64,000 nt of DNA from Acanthochromis polyacanthus (taxonomy: Eukaryota; Chordata; Actinopteri; Pomacentridae): NCBI RefSeq assembly GCF_021347895.1, contig NC_067113.1, positions 43,873,474-43,937,473 of the forward strand, in the 5' to 3' direction. Numbering within the stretch: position 1 is the stretch's first letter; each line of letters begins with the position of its first letter. Shown here piece after piece: positions 24,404 to 37,960 of the stretch. Both the position numbers and the translations under genes were made by a program. The notes beneath the pieces are model-generated. The model saw only the letters and a program-made list of their open reading frames with translations. It did not search any database and was not told the DNA's origin.

Positions 24404-24820
24404 ACATTGCCTGACAAAAAAAACACGCACACCCTAATATTTTCTTATAATTTCAATAAGCTTCTGCATTGCTACAGCATTTATTTCTGTCCAGAAATGT
24501 ATTAAATTTTTGTCAAGATTTTATATTGATGATGGGAGATGTGGATCGTTGTGCAAAGTCTTTTCCAGAACATCCCAAAGATTCTCAATGGGGCTAAAGT
24601 CTGGACTCTGTGGAGGACAATCCATGCGTGAAAAATGACGTCTCATTCTCCCAGATGACTTAAATTGTGAATTGGTGCTATTTAAAATGCAACTAACTAG
24701 AAATGAATCTACCTGAATTGCATGATTGGTGAAAATGGCTACCTTGTGCATTCTGTTCTGAGCACTGGTTGTGCACATTGTCTGAAAATAAAACTTCAGA
24801 AGCACATCACTGGTAACAAG
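24404..24820 (-). pseudogene. Tc1-type transposon with DDE-end fragment
   Basis: On the minus strand, about 24,620-24,521 encodes PPQSPDFSPIENLWDVLEKT, the region of the third catalytic acidic residue (normally SPDLNPIENLWD) of Tc1-like transposases. The outer end is CATTGCCTGACAAAAAAAAC (24,405). Sequence upstream of the motif is unrelated, so most of the transposase is deleted. Distinct family from 14.26 and 14.8 kb. Confidence 0.75.
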
Positions 24821-25468
24821 TATGGAAAGAATCTTGAAGACAAGTCAATTTTGCAGTTATCTGTATGGTGAGTCATTGCCCACGTGTTCCTAAAATAGCT
24901 GGGGAGAAATCGGTACAAATGTAGAAATCAACACAAAAATAAAACATTTTTAAAAATATAAAATAAAGGTGAAAATCAGTTTGAAACAACCTGCCATTAC
25001 TGTAGTATGCTCTGGGAAAACCAAAATGGTTCAAGGATTTTACTTTTTGTAACGCAAACGCCACTTTTTCCTTTGACTTAAAATGATTTGGTTCAAGTTT
25101 GTCAGCTCAGTGCCTACGCAGAAGTGTCTTTGTTTTCCGGTCTCTCAGTTTAGAGACTACATCACAAACATCCATCAAGTCCTGGCTGAGTAGCAATTCA
25201 AGCACCTCACTGTGTCTGTCTTTACTATCAGCCAAGCCATTATAGCCTGCTGAAGGGTTGCATATTTATGCCGCTTGTTGGCCTTCCATCATTTACAGCT
25301 AGAATTTAAAAATGATTCTGTGCTTTGCTGGAGAACACAGACACAGTTAAACATCTTAAACTGGATTAGGCAAACGTTCATTCTATAAATAATGTATAGG
25401 AGCACTTTGTAAAAATGATTACTTATATTATGCAAACATTAGTCATGTGGTCTGCTGCATACATAATG
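24821..25468. other. gene-free stretch
   Basis: No gene or recognised element. Confidence 0.4.
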
Positions 25469-25760
25469 TACACCGATGAGCCAAAACATTCTGACCTTCA
25501 CTGCCCAACACGATGTTAGCCCTTTGCATGCCATGAGTGCAGCTCCAACACGCCCGAAGCTCTGAGACTCTGCAAGACCTCTGAAGGTGCCCTGTGGTGT
25601 CTGGCACCGAGATGTTATCAGCAGATACTTTCAGAGCCGTGGATCATTGCTGGTTGGCACCATTTCTGTGATCTAGCGATAATAATTTGGCCATTGTCAC
25701 AGTGGCTTAGTCTTCACGGTCTCCAATTTCTCTTATATTCAACACAGGATTGTTCACACA
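25469..25760 (-). mobile_element. Tc1-type deletion derivative (same family as 14.26 kb)
   Basis: Begins with terminal repeat TACACCGATGAGCCAAAACA. It continues as the inverse of the 3' coding end (GACCTCTGAAGGTGCCCTGT, GGCACCGAGATGTTATCAGC). It then jumps to ATAATAATTTGGCCATTGTC...TATTCAACACAGG from the other side of the element. The transposase core is missing. Confidence 0.65.
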
Positions 25761-26094
25761 TTATTTAAAGTATCCCAGATGTTAACGCTCCCAATTAAAA
25801 GTTATATGCCATTGGTTATTGTTGGTAAAGACTCAAATGTTAATGTGAACAGTTACTATTAACAAACATCCATCAAGCTCATAAGGTCATTTCATACAAT
25901 GTTAGATAGTGCTATTACTTCATGAAAAAACGTATTCATCACAAGTCTAAACAAATATCTTTTACTAAAATGAATAAATCAGGTTGCCACTTGAAGAAGA
26001 ATGAATATACCACTCTGAACAGGAACCAGCATAGCAATGCAAAGTAAAGATGCATCTACATTAGCAGTGAGATATTACAGTGAAAGCCCTAGTT
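25761..26094. other. gene-free stretch
   Basis: AT-rich, nothing recognised. Confidence 0.4.
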
Positions 26095-26395
26095 AACCAC
26101 GCCTGACGTGTACGTCAGCGGGGTTACTGCATTCGCTTCGGTATCTGGCTGGCTGGGTAAGTATGTATGTGTGTATGTCCGTTCACATATCTCCGCAAGT
26201 GCTGAAGTCAGGATAATCAAACTTGGCACTGAAGATTGGTCTAAGGTCCCCTGCTCAGTTGTGGACTTAGAGGTCAGCAGATCAAGGTCAAGGTCACAGG
26301 GGTCACTTAACACATTTCTTGTTGAATGATAGGGCCACTGGGCGTGGTTCTGCCATCTACTGAGGGCTCGTCTAGTTCTGTTCTGCTGAATGATT
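26095..26395. repeat. probable interspersed repeat
   Basis: Strings such as CGTTCACATATCTCCGCAAG, GGTCCCCTGCTCAGTTGTGG and GGTTCTGCCATCTACTGAGG recall a dispersed fish repeat. There is no second copy in the window, so both the boundaries and the class are open. A direct-repeat run AGGTCAGCAGATCAAGGTCA...AGGTCACAGGGGTCA also gives several nuclear-receptor half-sites (AGGTCA at 26,271, 26,285, 26,291). Confidence 0.45.
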
Positions 26396-26654
26396 GACAT
26401 CGTTAGATTATAATAGTGAAGCATCAGTGTGTCAGCAGCATGCTACTGTTGTTGGTTCTGCTAGTTTGAACTACTTTACATACAGTTTTATATACAGGTG
26501 CAGCAGATAGATCTGAGGAGTCGTCATATCCTTAATGGGAGAGGAAAGATGAAAAAATAAAGTTCTCATGTAGAAATCAGTTTCTCTAATGTTTGATCTT
26601 TGGTGAGATGATATATTGTGAACATTTTTTGAAACAAAAACATGTGAGAAGTAT

Positions 26655-26684
26655 GCTTTGGATAAAAGCGTCTGCTAAACGAAA
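26655..26684 (+). repeat. short teleost repeat tag
   Basis: GCTTTGGATAAAAGCGTCTG followed by CTAAACGAAA is a short string scattered very widely in teleost genomes, usually as the 3' tail of a dispersed repeat. No body of an element is recognised beside it. Confidence 0.6.
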
Positions 26685-29600
26685 TAGTAGAAGTTTAGAG
26701 GGAGAAGTCAGTATTTGGTGGAGCTGTGAGTAACACAGAAATCTGAGCTGGACTACACTTTGCTGTCTGTAAAAGCCTGTTATATCAACCATTGTGTAAC
26801 ATCTTCAACTTTGGATTTACTAAAGCTGTCAAATACATGTAGTGGAGTAGAAAGTTCAATATTTCTCTCAGAAAGGTGATAAAGTGGAGGTATAAAGCAG
26901 CATAAAATGGAAATACAAGTACCTTAAAATCATTCTTAAGATCAGTACTTGAGTAAATGGACTCAGCTACTCTCCACCAGTTTTGCGAATGCGCTAAATG
27001 CGCTATGCTTGTCCTGCACTTAACAACAGGTGGGAGCAAGTCTGTAGTGCTTTAACTACCACACACTGTCTTACTCAGTCATTGACTTATGACGTGCAGA
27101 GTGACAGATTTAGGGAATGAGATCTCTCAAGCTTGGTTTTGTACCTCAGTGTTGAATCTACACTGTAGGTTCTGGGTACAAAGGTAATGTAAAGTACAAA
27201 TGAAACTTTGCTACAACACTGAGTAGTGAGATGTGCTCTAGATGGACATTAGTATTCTATGGCGTAGTCGTGTACCTCCCTAGAAATGTTCCTACATGTT
27301 GTGTTGACATAGACCGCAACTACTGTGATTGGTCCGTTTGACAGCAATGTGTCATGTTTAAACGATATATAGATTTCCGCAAAAATATCACTACTGTAAA
27401 AGAAAATATTACAGGTTAATGAAGAGTCAGTATTGTGTAAATGTCACCATATGCTGTTTTGTTGTTTTAGTGTCTTTGCCAGTCTATGTAAAGTGTAGAC
27501 CCAAATAATTCTGATACTTTCTGTCTTTTTAAAACGTTTTTTTTCATTCTCCTTTCCTTACTCCGAGAGTGACACCAAGAACCAAAGTCCGTGCATCTTG
27601 TGCTCATGCTTGGCCATTAAAGCTGATTCTGATGTTGCTCAGTAGTGCTTTGGTGGTGCTTAACCCCAGCATAGAGGGAGATATGTTGCCAACAAAACAC
27701 AACTAATGAATGTCAGAGTGTTTTGCAGTGTATAAGCAATAAAGAAACGCAGCACCTTTCTGTACATATAATCTGTTAACCATCGTTCTTTCAGACCATC
27801 CATGATGCGCTGACCTGCAGTTCAGCCTTGGCCCCGGAGGAGGAAAGAAGAGAAAAGGTCTTTGAAGTGAAGCAAATTCCCGTCAGCTGTAACTCTGAGC
27901 TCTGAAACGGAAAGAGACGGCAGGTAAAGAAAGACTACTTTGCTGATTGGTGGTGTGTGTGGGCACATACATGCTGAGCCTGAGACATGAAAAGCAAAGT
28001 CTGAGCGATTCGCGTGTGTGTTCGCCTTTTGGGTGTTGGGGTGAAGGTCCGTTGCTTCACTGTGCACGCCTGCATGCACACACACACCCACACACACATG
28101 CAGCAAACACCGATGTGAAGATCCTTCATTGAGCACGTCTCAAGCTCGGCCAAGCATTCACTTCTCCCAGTGACCTAGAATTGAATGACAAGCCAAACAA
28201 AAGCTGAAATAGCCCACTCCTCTCCCGAAGGTTCATGAATCCTGTCACCAAGCAAAGCATGTGTAAGAAACCGGTCTGTGCAGCAATGAGGAAGAATTCC
28301 GAGCAATGTTCAATTCGCGTTGACACTTTCTGAAAAATTAAAAAGGCTCCAAAAGTCACGGAATCCACCGAAGACATTTTAGTCAAAGGGAGGACATTAA
28401 CAATGCAGCTACGTGTGTTTTGAGACGGTTCACTTCAGTTTAAATTCTGCAGGTGAACGCACATGGAGGAGTTCAAAGCTTTGTGCTCCCTGAAAAAGAG
28501 ACCAATGTCAAAGAAGGCTTGAAGTCTTTTAACCTTTTGTGCAAGCAAACCTGTAGTAGTTTTTTCTAACTCTGCCGCTGTCTTTTATGAACAGGGTCGT
28601 TTTATTGAGTCTAAATCACCTCTGCTGTGAAGAATACAAGAAATTGTGTGAAATAATGTGAAATAAGCTAGCGGTGTGCTTTTAAAAAACCTTTAAAACA
28701 TGTTTTACCCCATTCTGATGCTTGTGAGACACATTCAGGTGTTCAAAGAGCTTTAAATCAATCATTAGGTTTGTTTGACATATGTGTGTCCTACTATTTA
28801 ACATACTGTAGTCATAATTTTAGGACATTTTTGTGGACATTTTCATGAAAAGCACTGTGCACTAGATACTGAATTTGAAACCTGCTTTAACCTGAAATAT
28901 CCTTAATTGTCATGAGTGGTGGATAGTGTTGAATAGTATCCATAGCAACCAGAATAATCAGGTGCAAAGGTAGGGGGCTGTGGACGCAAAAGTACAGTGA
29001 TTATGACCCATCTATATGGTTTTATATTAAAAACAGTAGTGTGACCATTTGTTGTACATTTTCACTTCGTTTTTGCTTCAGGTTTTTTCAGCTAATAATG
29101 TGACACATTGATATTATTCAAAATGGATCCTTTTTATCGTTACTAATAGGAACCATGTTTTGTTTTAGGGCTGCCCAAACCTTTTTGAGTATTCTGACTG
29201 CAGGAACTCTTTATAAAACTTTATTTCAGAGCTATTTTCAGAGAAGAAAAAGTACCAAATTCAAGGTCAATACTTGTGAGTGACCCTGAAAAACTGCCAG
29301 GTGGGAAAATAATTGGTTAAACTCAAAGAAAACAATGCTGATTTGCGTCCTTGTAGGCTAACAGTCTTCCCTTTCTAAAGATTGCGATGTACAATGTAAA
29401 ATTTGGTATATAAACTAACATAGCAGACCCTTTATTCTTGTATTTCCTTTGTGCTCCTTGAACTTCACTCACCGTTTTGTCACACTTCAAGTCTCAGTGA
29501 ATATGTTTGATCCTACACAGCGATTGAAACAGAGAAGCTTAAAGGGCGACATCCGCCTTTTTGACTTTTGAAGAGCGCATGTCAGAAAAAGTTTGAGAAC

Positions 29601-32265
29601 CCCTGCTGAATTTCAAAATAATCATAAAAAAAACTTGTAAATTCAAGAAGAAATTTTGAGTGTGCTAATGCAGCTTTTGCTGATTATTATGTCCTGCTGT
29701 AATTATAGGTATAATTCATATAACTACATGTTATTTTAAAAAAACAGCATGTTATGTTTGAGCTTTTACTTTGAAAGTGTAGTCCGGTATCAATCGGCCA
29801 ATCAGCTGTGAGTCACTGGTTACTGGCAGTGAGCAGAGCAGAGGAGGATTTTTTTTTTTTGGAAAGCGTTAGCTCCTCAAACAAACAGTCACAGCTCAAA
29901 AACTATAAGCTGTTCCTCATTTGCTAACATATAAATGTTCATGTAAAGGAGAAATTGTGAGAAGGAGACAAGGTTATCCGCACTACTGTCACAATTTTTT
30001 TTCTGGTCAAAATGTAAACTAAGTGACGTCTAGCTGAAGGAAAATTCAGATTTTTCAACAACTTAAACTGTGACTGCATAAAAACCATACATGATATCAA
30101 AACATAGATTTCAAGGAACAAGATGTAAAGGCATGTGACCTACTGAAACTTCAAATTAAGTTTTTCTCGTCAAATACGCCAGAGCTACAGGATTCCAAAG
30201 ATGGTGGGGTTTTGGCAGTTGTCCGGCCGATTTCCTTTTCATTTCAGTGGGGATTTTTAACGCATTTTTAAACCAAATTTTGTTAAAACCGTACGATGAA
30301 TAATTACCAAAAGTCACAGCACAGCATTCCTGATTGAGCTGCATGTTTTGATATGTTTGTATGGGTTTTCTAAAAACTGCAGGACGAGTTGAGTGCAGAA
30401 TATTGTCAGAAGAAGCTTTAAGAATAAGTCAGAGGGATAATAGCAAGTGTGCTTCAGTGCTTTGGCATTGGCACACTTAATAAATAAATCTTCTCCCTCA
30501 TCCTTTAAAAAAATACACATAACAGTAATTATGGCATTCCCTCTAATCCATTCTTACTCGATTTACAGGGTAAATGACTGAAGGCCTGCTGCTGTTTGAG
30601 GTGGATTTTTCAGTTTAGGACCAACATGAAGGAACGAGGAGAAAGTCTTTAGCTGAACAAAGGAACCAATCAAAAGCCAGAGTCCGCAGAGCGACACAGC
30701 ATGCCCTCGCTCTCACCCGTGTTAACTTACATCCAGCTGACATGTCGACTCACAGGGACTGGAAATGAGCAGGAGATGAGGTTTCGACCCACTGAGTCAC
30801 ATCTTGACTGGCTCTGTCTTATACATAAACATGACGAGCCGCAAGTGTGTGTGTGTGTGTGTGTGTGTGACCTAATCTGTCTTTGCGTGTGCGATCATCT
30901 GTGTAAGGGCGTTGCTGCACTGCACACTAAATGCTTGGCATGAAATTTATGCCAGATTGGGAATTAATGTGCAAGTGTGGAAATTAATAGTTTTACTTTG
31001 GAATGTGAGATGTTGCCTAGAAACCAAGAAAATGTGACATGAAAACCTCCAGATAAACCAACATATGACTTTCTCATATGGTTTGATGGTAAAAAAGAAA
31101 CAATTTCTCTTGTGCTTTGTTTGTCTTAAAAACTTAGGTGTAAAGTTAAAGGTCTGACAGTATGAAGATAAATACTTGCACAATTCTACTACGGGGTCAA
31201 TATGTAATTGAGAAACTTTTGAAGTCCATGGGATATATCTTGGATACATTTTTATGAAAAGTAAAAAAAAAAAAAAGGTTTTTATGTTCATTAGGATCAT
31301 ATCTTTACAAATTTCATAATTATTTATTATGGCAACAATCATTTATTATTAAAAAAATGACTGGATATCACTAAAATGTCAACTAAATAACCATCCGAAT
31401 GTAATAACAACCACCTTCTAATTAGCTAAATAATAATAAAATGAGCTTATTCAAATATTGTTTTGATTGTGTTCTTTTATTAGATTGAGATAATCATGAC
31501 AGGCGTTTCTTTTTTGGCAATAAATCAAATTTTATCTGGATAACAACAAATTGTATCTGTGTCCGAGAAATCACTTTGAATGAAGTTCCCCGTTACAAAA
31601 ACACCTCTCAAGGAAGTGTGTTAATTCCAGGTCACATGACCTGCTCCACATGATGTCATTTCCTCCTGAAGAAAAGACTGGAAGACTCCAAGGCTTTCTG
31701 AGTTACTTAATATAAAGTAGTGTGTGAGTCAAGTGTAGATTTATGGCATGTAAACAGGTTTATTGCAATATCTTTATAACTTTCAATTTCCATTTTACTC
31801 CAATATTTAGAAGAATCTTTCTGTAAAAATGCCATGTGGTGTTTGGTTATAGGCAGCCATGTTGATTTTAGGCCTGAAAACAGCAAAAATGTCAACTATG
31901 ATACCCGTCACTATGTAATTACATACTGACCCATGTATTAATTTTAGATTCACAATGTCGTCTGACAGTCTTACCAAACACGAGTCAAAAACAACGGCTG
32001 TGGTGTGAATTGCCAACATAGCCACAACAGAAACTGTGTCTTGCTAATTTGTCAAAGGTAATGTTTACTGTCTACAGCTGCTTTACTAAACATTCTGTTG
32101 TGCTGCTAATTAGCACCAAAGTATCAGAAGTACAGCTGCAAATTTTGCTTCCACAGTTATTGTAGCACCTGCGTGTGAACTTCTTTGGCAAATTACACTG
32201 AAATCCTTGAAATATTTGTGGAGACGCTAGCATTTCTGACAGATTCCGGATACAAGCAGCAGAAA
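26685..32265. other. gene-free stretch, 5.6 kb
   Basis: No exon or long repeat recognised. Holds a short CA/TG patch at about 28,078-28,100, an RFX X-box-like site GTATCCATAGCAAC at 28,936-28,949, and TG at 30,845-30,869. Frames of up to 131 codons (for example minus at 30,947-31,342) have no recognised domain. Confidence 0.45.
28936..28949. promoter_or_regulatory. RFX X-box-like site
   Basis: GTATCCATAGCAAC matches the X-box palindrome GTTRCCATRGCAAC at 13 of 14 positions. Isolated match; binding not shown. Confidence 0.3.
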
Positions 32266-32269
32266 TAAG

Positions 32270-32592
32270 TTTCCTTCACAAGCCGTCTGAACCCATTCTT
32301 AAGAACAAGTGTTAAAGCTGAGATATCTGGAGGAAGCTTAGAGTAGAACAACTGTGCTCTTGCTTTGAGAGGAGCCTTTCTGAGGTGTGTCTGGGATCTG
32401 TTTAGGATGCTTCCGGACGCTTTCTCGCAGAAATATTCGAGGCACAACTCTGGGCAAAGCCAGAGAACACTTCAAGAATTATGCTGTGTATGCCATCTGG
32501 CCTGGGAATGCCTCGGGATCCTCCGCGAGGATTTGGAGGACGTGACTTGGAGACGGACGAAAGAGATCTGGGTTATCCTGCTGTCACGTCCA
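32270..32592 (+). mobile_element. LINE 3' fragment
   Basis: GGATGCTTCCGGACGCTTTC...AGAAATATTCGAGGCACAAC, CTGGCCTGGGAATGCCTCGG, GATCCTCCGCGAGGATTTGG and GATCTGGGTTATCCTGCTGT follow the order of the C-terminal end of the abundant fish LINE also seen at 24.0 and 38.8 kb (L-A-W-E-x-L-G-I motif). Decayed, non-coding. Confidence 0.7.
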
Positions 32593-33555
32593 AGCTAAGC
32601 TATCACACTTCTGTTCCTCGGTTTTCTACCTGCATTGTCAGACGTCTAGGTTGTGTAGTCACGAAATGAACAGTGTCATTTTCATCTACTATAAGTGTTT
32701 TTTTCATTTTTATAAAGCTGTTTTCTTGCATTCGCTAGGCCAATTTGTATGCATGAGACCTGTGATGAACAGTCATCCAACAGTATCTGTCTGCCACGTT
32801 TAAAAAGCACTATAAATCTGCAAGGATTCTAACAGAAACACTCCTTAAATTAGAGTTGGCAACCACACACGACTCAGCATCTCATCTCTCACTAAATCCC
32901 ATTTTACCCACTCTTCAGAAATTGAAATATTTATCTTGTCTTTTCCAGAAGAGTGAACAGTAGTTGACTTGTGTTGCTAAATTATGTATTTATTCAACAC
33001 GAGCGGACACATTTGAATGTTTTTTTGACCAGTCGGATCAAACTGCTGCCATTAAAATGTATGAGGGGGCAGGATCGCGCTCAGAGAAGATGAGGAAGGA
33101 ATGGATGGAGAGGCAGGAGACGGAAAGGTATAAATGTGAGGCAAAGGGAGGATGAGAGGGAGATGGAGATGAAGATTCAGGGAAGATGGATATTGTTGAG
33201 CAGTTTCCCAATGGACAAACCTGATGTATGTTTGCAATACAACAGTATCTACAAAATGAAAACCTCACTGAGCAAATCGTGATATGTAATATTGGTTTAA
33301 AGCTCCAGTTCCTCTGTCGGTGTGAACACAGGTACCTGTTACTGCTCTGACTTTCTGTGTGATTGCAGGTTTCCGTCTACTTGTTATTGCTGGTGTGTAA
33401 ACCTGCAAATGCTACAGTTGTACTTTGGCAGCAACACATATAAAAAAACAGCATGATAAAAAAAAAATTCACTATTTTTATTGATCTTTTTGTCCTAGGC
33501 ATCTTGTTTGAACAATAAACATCAATATGATTCAAATTACAATATACGTGAAGCT
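32593..33555. other. gene-free stretch
   Basis: Unique sequence with a GA-rich plus-strand patch at about 33,060-33,190. No gene seen. Confidence 0.4.
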
Positions 33556-33700
33556 TACTAGTACAAATAATACTAATACTGTAGTAAATTCCTTGTTCCA
33601 TGAAGGTTACAGGCTTTTGGTTTATAACCATCCAAACGTTTTGTAAAGATTTATTTCTTTGTTGTTTAAGTATGAATAGATTTTTTTTGTTTATTTGACT

Positions 33701-33794
33701 TTTCACCCTTTGATGCGCAACATGGGTCAGAAGTGACCCAAATCCAATGGAAAATGGGAATCTGCTGACCCACATTGTGCATCAAAGGGTGAAA
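33701..33794. mobile_element. 94-bp MITE with 29-bp inverted ends
   Basis: The 29-base ends (left TTTCACCCTTTGATGCGCAA..., right ...ATCAAAGGGTGAAA) are inverted repeats matching at 26 of 29 positions, separated by only about 36 bases. The paralogous unit at about 35,150 lacks the insert. No clear target duplication was identified, so the superfamily is not assigned. Confidence 0.8.
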
Positions 33795-34018
33795 GGGGAA
33801 CACACTCAAAATGATGCCCAGCAGACACATAACAACACTAGAAATTATTCTAAATAATATTTCTTCCTTCATGATGATCTTTGTAGCTCTGTTTTGGTCT
33901 CCACCATTTCAGAGAGAAATAACTCATTCTTTAGCAGCTAAATGTTCCACTGTGTTCTTCAATAATTTGATGAGAACTGATGACTGTGAATCAAAACTAT
34001 AAAGTTGTGGACCATTAA

Positions 34019-34548
34019 CCCTTTAAGCTTCAGTCAATTCCAGCCGTTTTCAGTACAAAAAATCGCTAATATTCTATTTTTAAATAAAAAAAATTACGAA
34101 AAATACGGGGAATATTGGACGGGCATCGCGAGGTGCATTTCGTTGAAAGGACCGATTCAGGGATTTTATACCGACTTCAGGACATGTTTTGGACAAAATA
34201 GTTTCCTGGCTTGTGTCATCTGGATGTAAAAGGTTGGATTATGACCGTTTTTTGTGGAATCTTTTTTTTTTGTGTATAATAATGAACCCGGAAATGTGAG
34301 TCGCGCTGTGTGCGTTGAAGCCGTGTATAGAGAACGGATGGATGAATATTTGCTTTTGTCGGACAAATGTGTTTTTCTCACCCGCTGTGGTAATCGCATC
34401 TGAAAGTGGTTTATACCGGCAGATTCATGAGAATCTAAGCTTTCCATCGGTGTATAGTGTTTGTATAAGCGCGTTTGCGGCCGTCGGACATTCTTGAAAT
34501 TCCTATGCAAATTAGTAGGTGTACCGCCGGCGGTACACTGAAGCTAAA
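34019..34548. mobile_element. TTAA-type element with 20-bp palindrome
   Basis: The left end CCCTTTAAGCTTCAGTC follows TTAA (34,015-34,018). The right end ...ACTGAAGCTAAAA at about 34,537-34,549 is an inverted but eroded match (AGCTTCAGT core), and no second TTAA survives. Just inside the right end is the perfect palindrome GTGTACCGCCGGCGGTACAC (34,519-34,538). Local CpG content is higher than in the flanks. A piggyBac-like origin is inferred from TTAA only. Confidence 0.55.
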
Positions 34549-34680
34549 ACAATAATCTGAAAAACAATAGAACTCTCTGTGGATCGGCCAAATAATTTGT
34601 TTATGAATATGCAAACCCTGAATCTGTAGCGCATTCCTTGTTCCAATAAGGTTGCTTGCAAGAAAGTTACATATTGTGTA

Positions 34681-35041
34681 CTCCACCGTTCAAAAGTTTG
34701 GGGTCACCCAGACAATTTCATGTTTTCCATGAAAACTCATGCTTTTATCCATGTGCTAACATAACTGCACAAGGGTTTTCTAATCATCAATTAGCCTTTC
34801 AACACCATTAGTTAACACAATGTAGCATTAGAACACAGGAGTAATGGTTGCTGGAAATGTTCCTCTGTACCCCTATGGAGATATTCCATTAAAAATCAGC
34901 CGTTTCCAGCTACAATAGTCATTTAGCACATTAACAATGTGTAGACTGGATTTCAGATTGATTTAATTTTATCTTCATTAAAAAAATATATTTCAAAAAT
35001 AAAGACATTTCTAAGTGATCCCAAATTTTTGAACAGTAGTG
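34681..35041 (-). mobile_element. MITE family A, copy 3 (complete)
   Basis: Terminal inverted repeats: CTCCACCGTTCAAAAGTTTG at the left, and ...CAAATTTTTGAACAGTAGTG at the right. Flanked by TA on both sides (34,679-34,680 and 35,042-35,043), as for Tc1/mariner-type insertions. The body is the inverse of copies 1 and 2 (CACAGGAGTAATGGTTGCTG, TCAGCCGTTTCCAGCTACAA). No coding capacity. Confidence 0.85.
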
Positions 35042-35300
35042 TATGTATTTGTTACCATTATTTATTAGCATGCCAAATTGGTGTTGTAAAGATGTGTTAT
35101 GATAGTTTCTCTCTGTGTTTGAATACATAGTAATAGATTTTCTTTTGTCAGTTTGACAGCTGTAGATCCAACTGAAAACGTCACACACGCTTTAAATAGG
35201 GGATGATTTTATCTTGTTTTGTTTTTTAGCTCTGCTTTGGTCTCCACCATCGTCAGAGAGAAATAAGCTTAAGCAGCTAAATGCCCCTCTTTAAACACCA

Positions 35301-36633
<1,333 letters not shown>

Positions 36634-36899
36634 GGTGTAGTGGGAGTATATTTACTGGCAAAAACTACAAAAGCAAACCCAAACTTGTAAAGAGAGAACA
36701 GCTGTCCCATCTGCAGTGAGCAGTGCAACCATACTGCTGTACATTGTTGTATAACCAAGGCCTGGAATTGGTCCTCCAGAGCCCAAAATAGAAGAGAGAT
36801 TAAAAACCGACTGTGGGAAAAAAACTGGATCAGAACTTGTGCGTGTGTCTGATCAAAAAAAGCAACAATAGCAAACTGAATCAGGGGGGAAAATGGCAT

Positions 36900-37960
36900 T
36901 TCAATCACACACAATGAAATGACAAAAAGCCGGATAAACAGCCAGACGTCTCACGCACGCACCGCCGAGGCTGCAGACACTTTAGTGTGTCGCTGATTGA
37001 GGCTGATTGAGCGTGAGCAAGTGCACTGGCAGGAGGCCAACTGTTTTGGGGAAATTATCGAGATGAGTGGCACATCGCCTGTCAGTCCTTTTCTGGGATG
37101 AGATCCCTCCATAACGTGCGCAATCACACACAATAACACACACTTCTTCTGTGGCAGGAGGGAGGAGATAGATGGAGATAGGGAGACGAAGCATAAAAGC
37201 CCGAATTGTGGCACATTTCAAAGTGAACAATTCCTCATTTCTCATCAAACGTCTCATAATTGGGCTTTCTCGTTTTGTGTCTTGAGAGATAAATGACAGA
37301 TAGTTGGCGGATTTGATTTGAAGTGTGAAATGAGCAGCGGAGTTGACAATAGTGAGGTAAAAAGAAGACCTTCTAAATGCATTTTGGATTATTACAATAA
37401 TGTTACAAGTGCTTGAGTCATTTTAATCATTTGTGTGCACCTCGTTGAAGCTCACCCCAGGTATGAACTGTTTGAATCATATGTCCATGGATGAATTATG
37501 CTGTTTTTCGACAAATTATTCCGCTTTCTCTGCAGGTACGTGCTTCTTTTTACCTTTCCTACTTCCCTGACTTTCCACGTTAAAATGAAACTGAGTAGCA
37601 AAAGGAGAGAAAACTGAAGCGACCACCTCCTCACAACAGTGGGAGAGAGCGGCGTCCTCGGGGAGCAAGGCGTCTTTGGTGGTTGTGGAAGCTTTCTGGC
37701 ATCTGCATAGTGTTTCGACACGACAGCTAATTCTGCTACAGGAAGGCATAAACACTCCTGCTCTTATCACAAACACAGACCCAGGACGTCGGCCGCTATC
37801 GTCATCGTTGTATAACACTTTTGGATGCCTGAGACAAAGGAAAGGCAACAGAGAGGAGGAGAGAGAGAGGGTGTGTAGGATGTGTTGGGGAGAACAGAGC
37901 ACAGTGATACATCACTGATGAATATTTTAAGTGGTCCCCTGTTATGTGAGGAGGAAGAAA
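36900..37960. promoter_or_regulatory. candidate conserved non-coding block
   Basis: Unique sequence without repeat hallmarks beside the TG array (for example GCTGATTGAGGCTGATTGAG near 36,991 and TCTCATAATTGGGCTTTCTC at 37,251). It also has TTTCTCTGCAGGTACGTGCT at 37,526, an acceptor directly abutting a donor-like GTACGT on plus. No open exon is framed by these sites. Function unproven. Confidence 0.25.

Larger units (their letters stand above)
33560..35300. repeat. tandem duplication split by different MITEs
   Basis: Two blocks occur in the same order in each unit. CTGTAGTAAATTCCTTGTTC (33,579) pairs with CTGTAGCGCATTCCTTGTTC (34,625). TAGCTCTGTTTTGGTCTCCA (33,885) pairs with TAGCTCTGCTTTGGTCTCCA (35,228), followed by CAGAGAGAAATAA and AGCAGCTAAATG. 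Intervening GAATAGATTTTTTTTGTTTA (33,674) also pairs with TAATAGATTTTCTTTTGTCA (35,131). Unit 1 contains the 94-bp MITE at 33,701. Unit 2 contains the 361-bp MITE at 34,681. A TTAA-type element lies between them. Confidence 0.7.
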
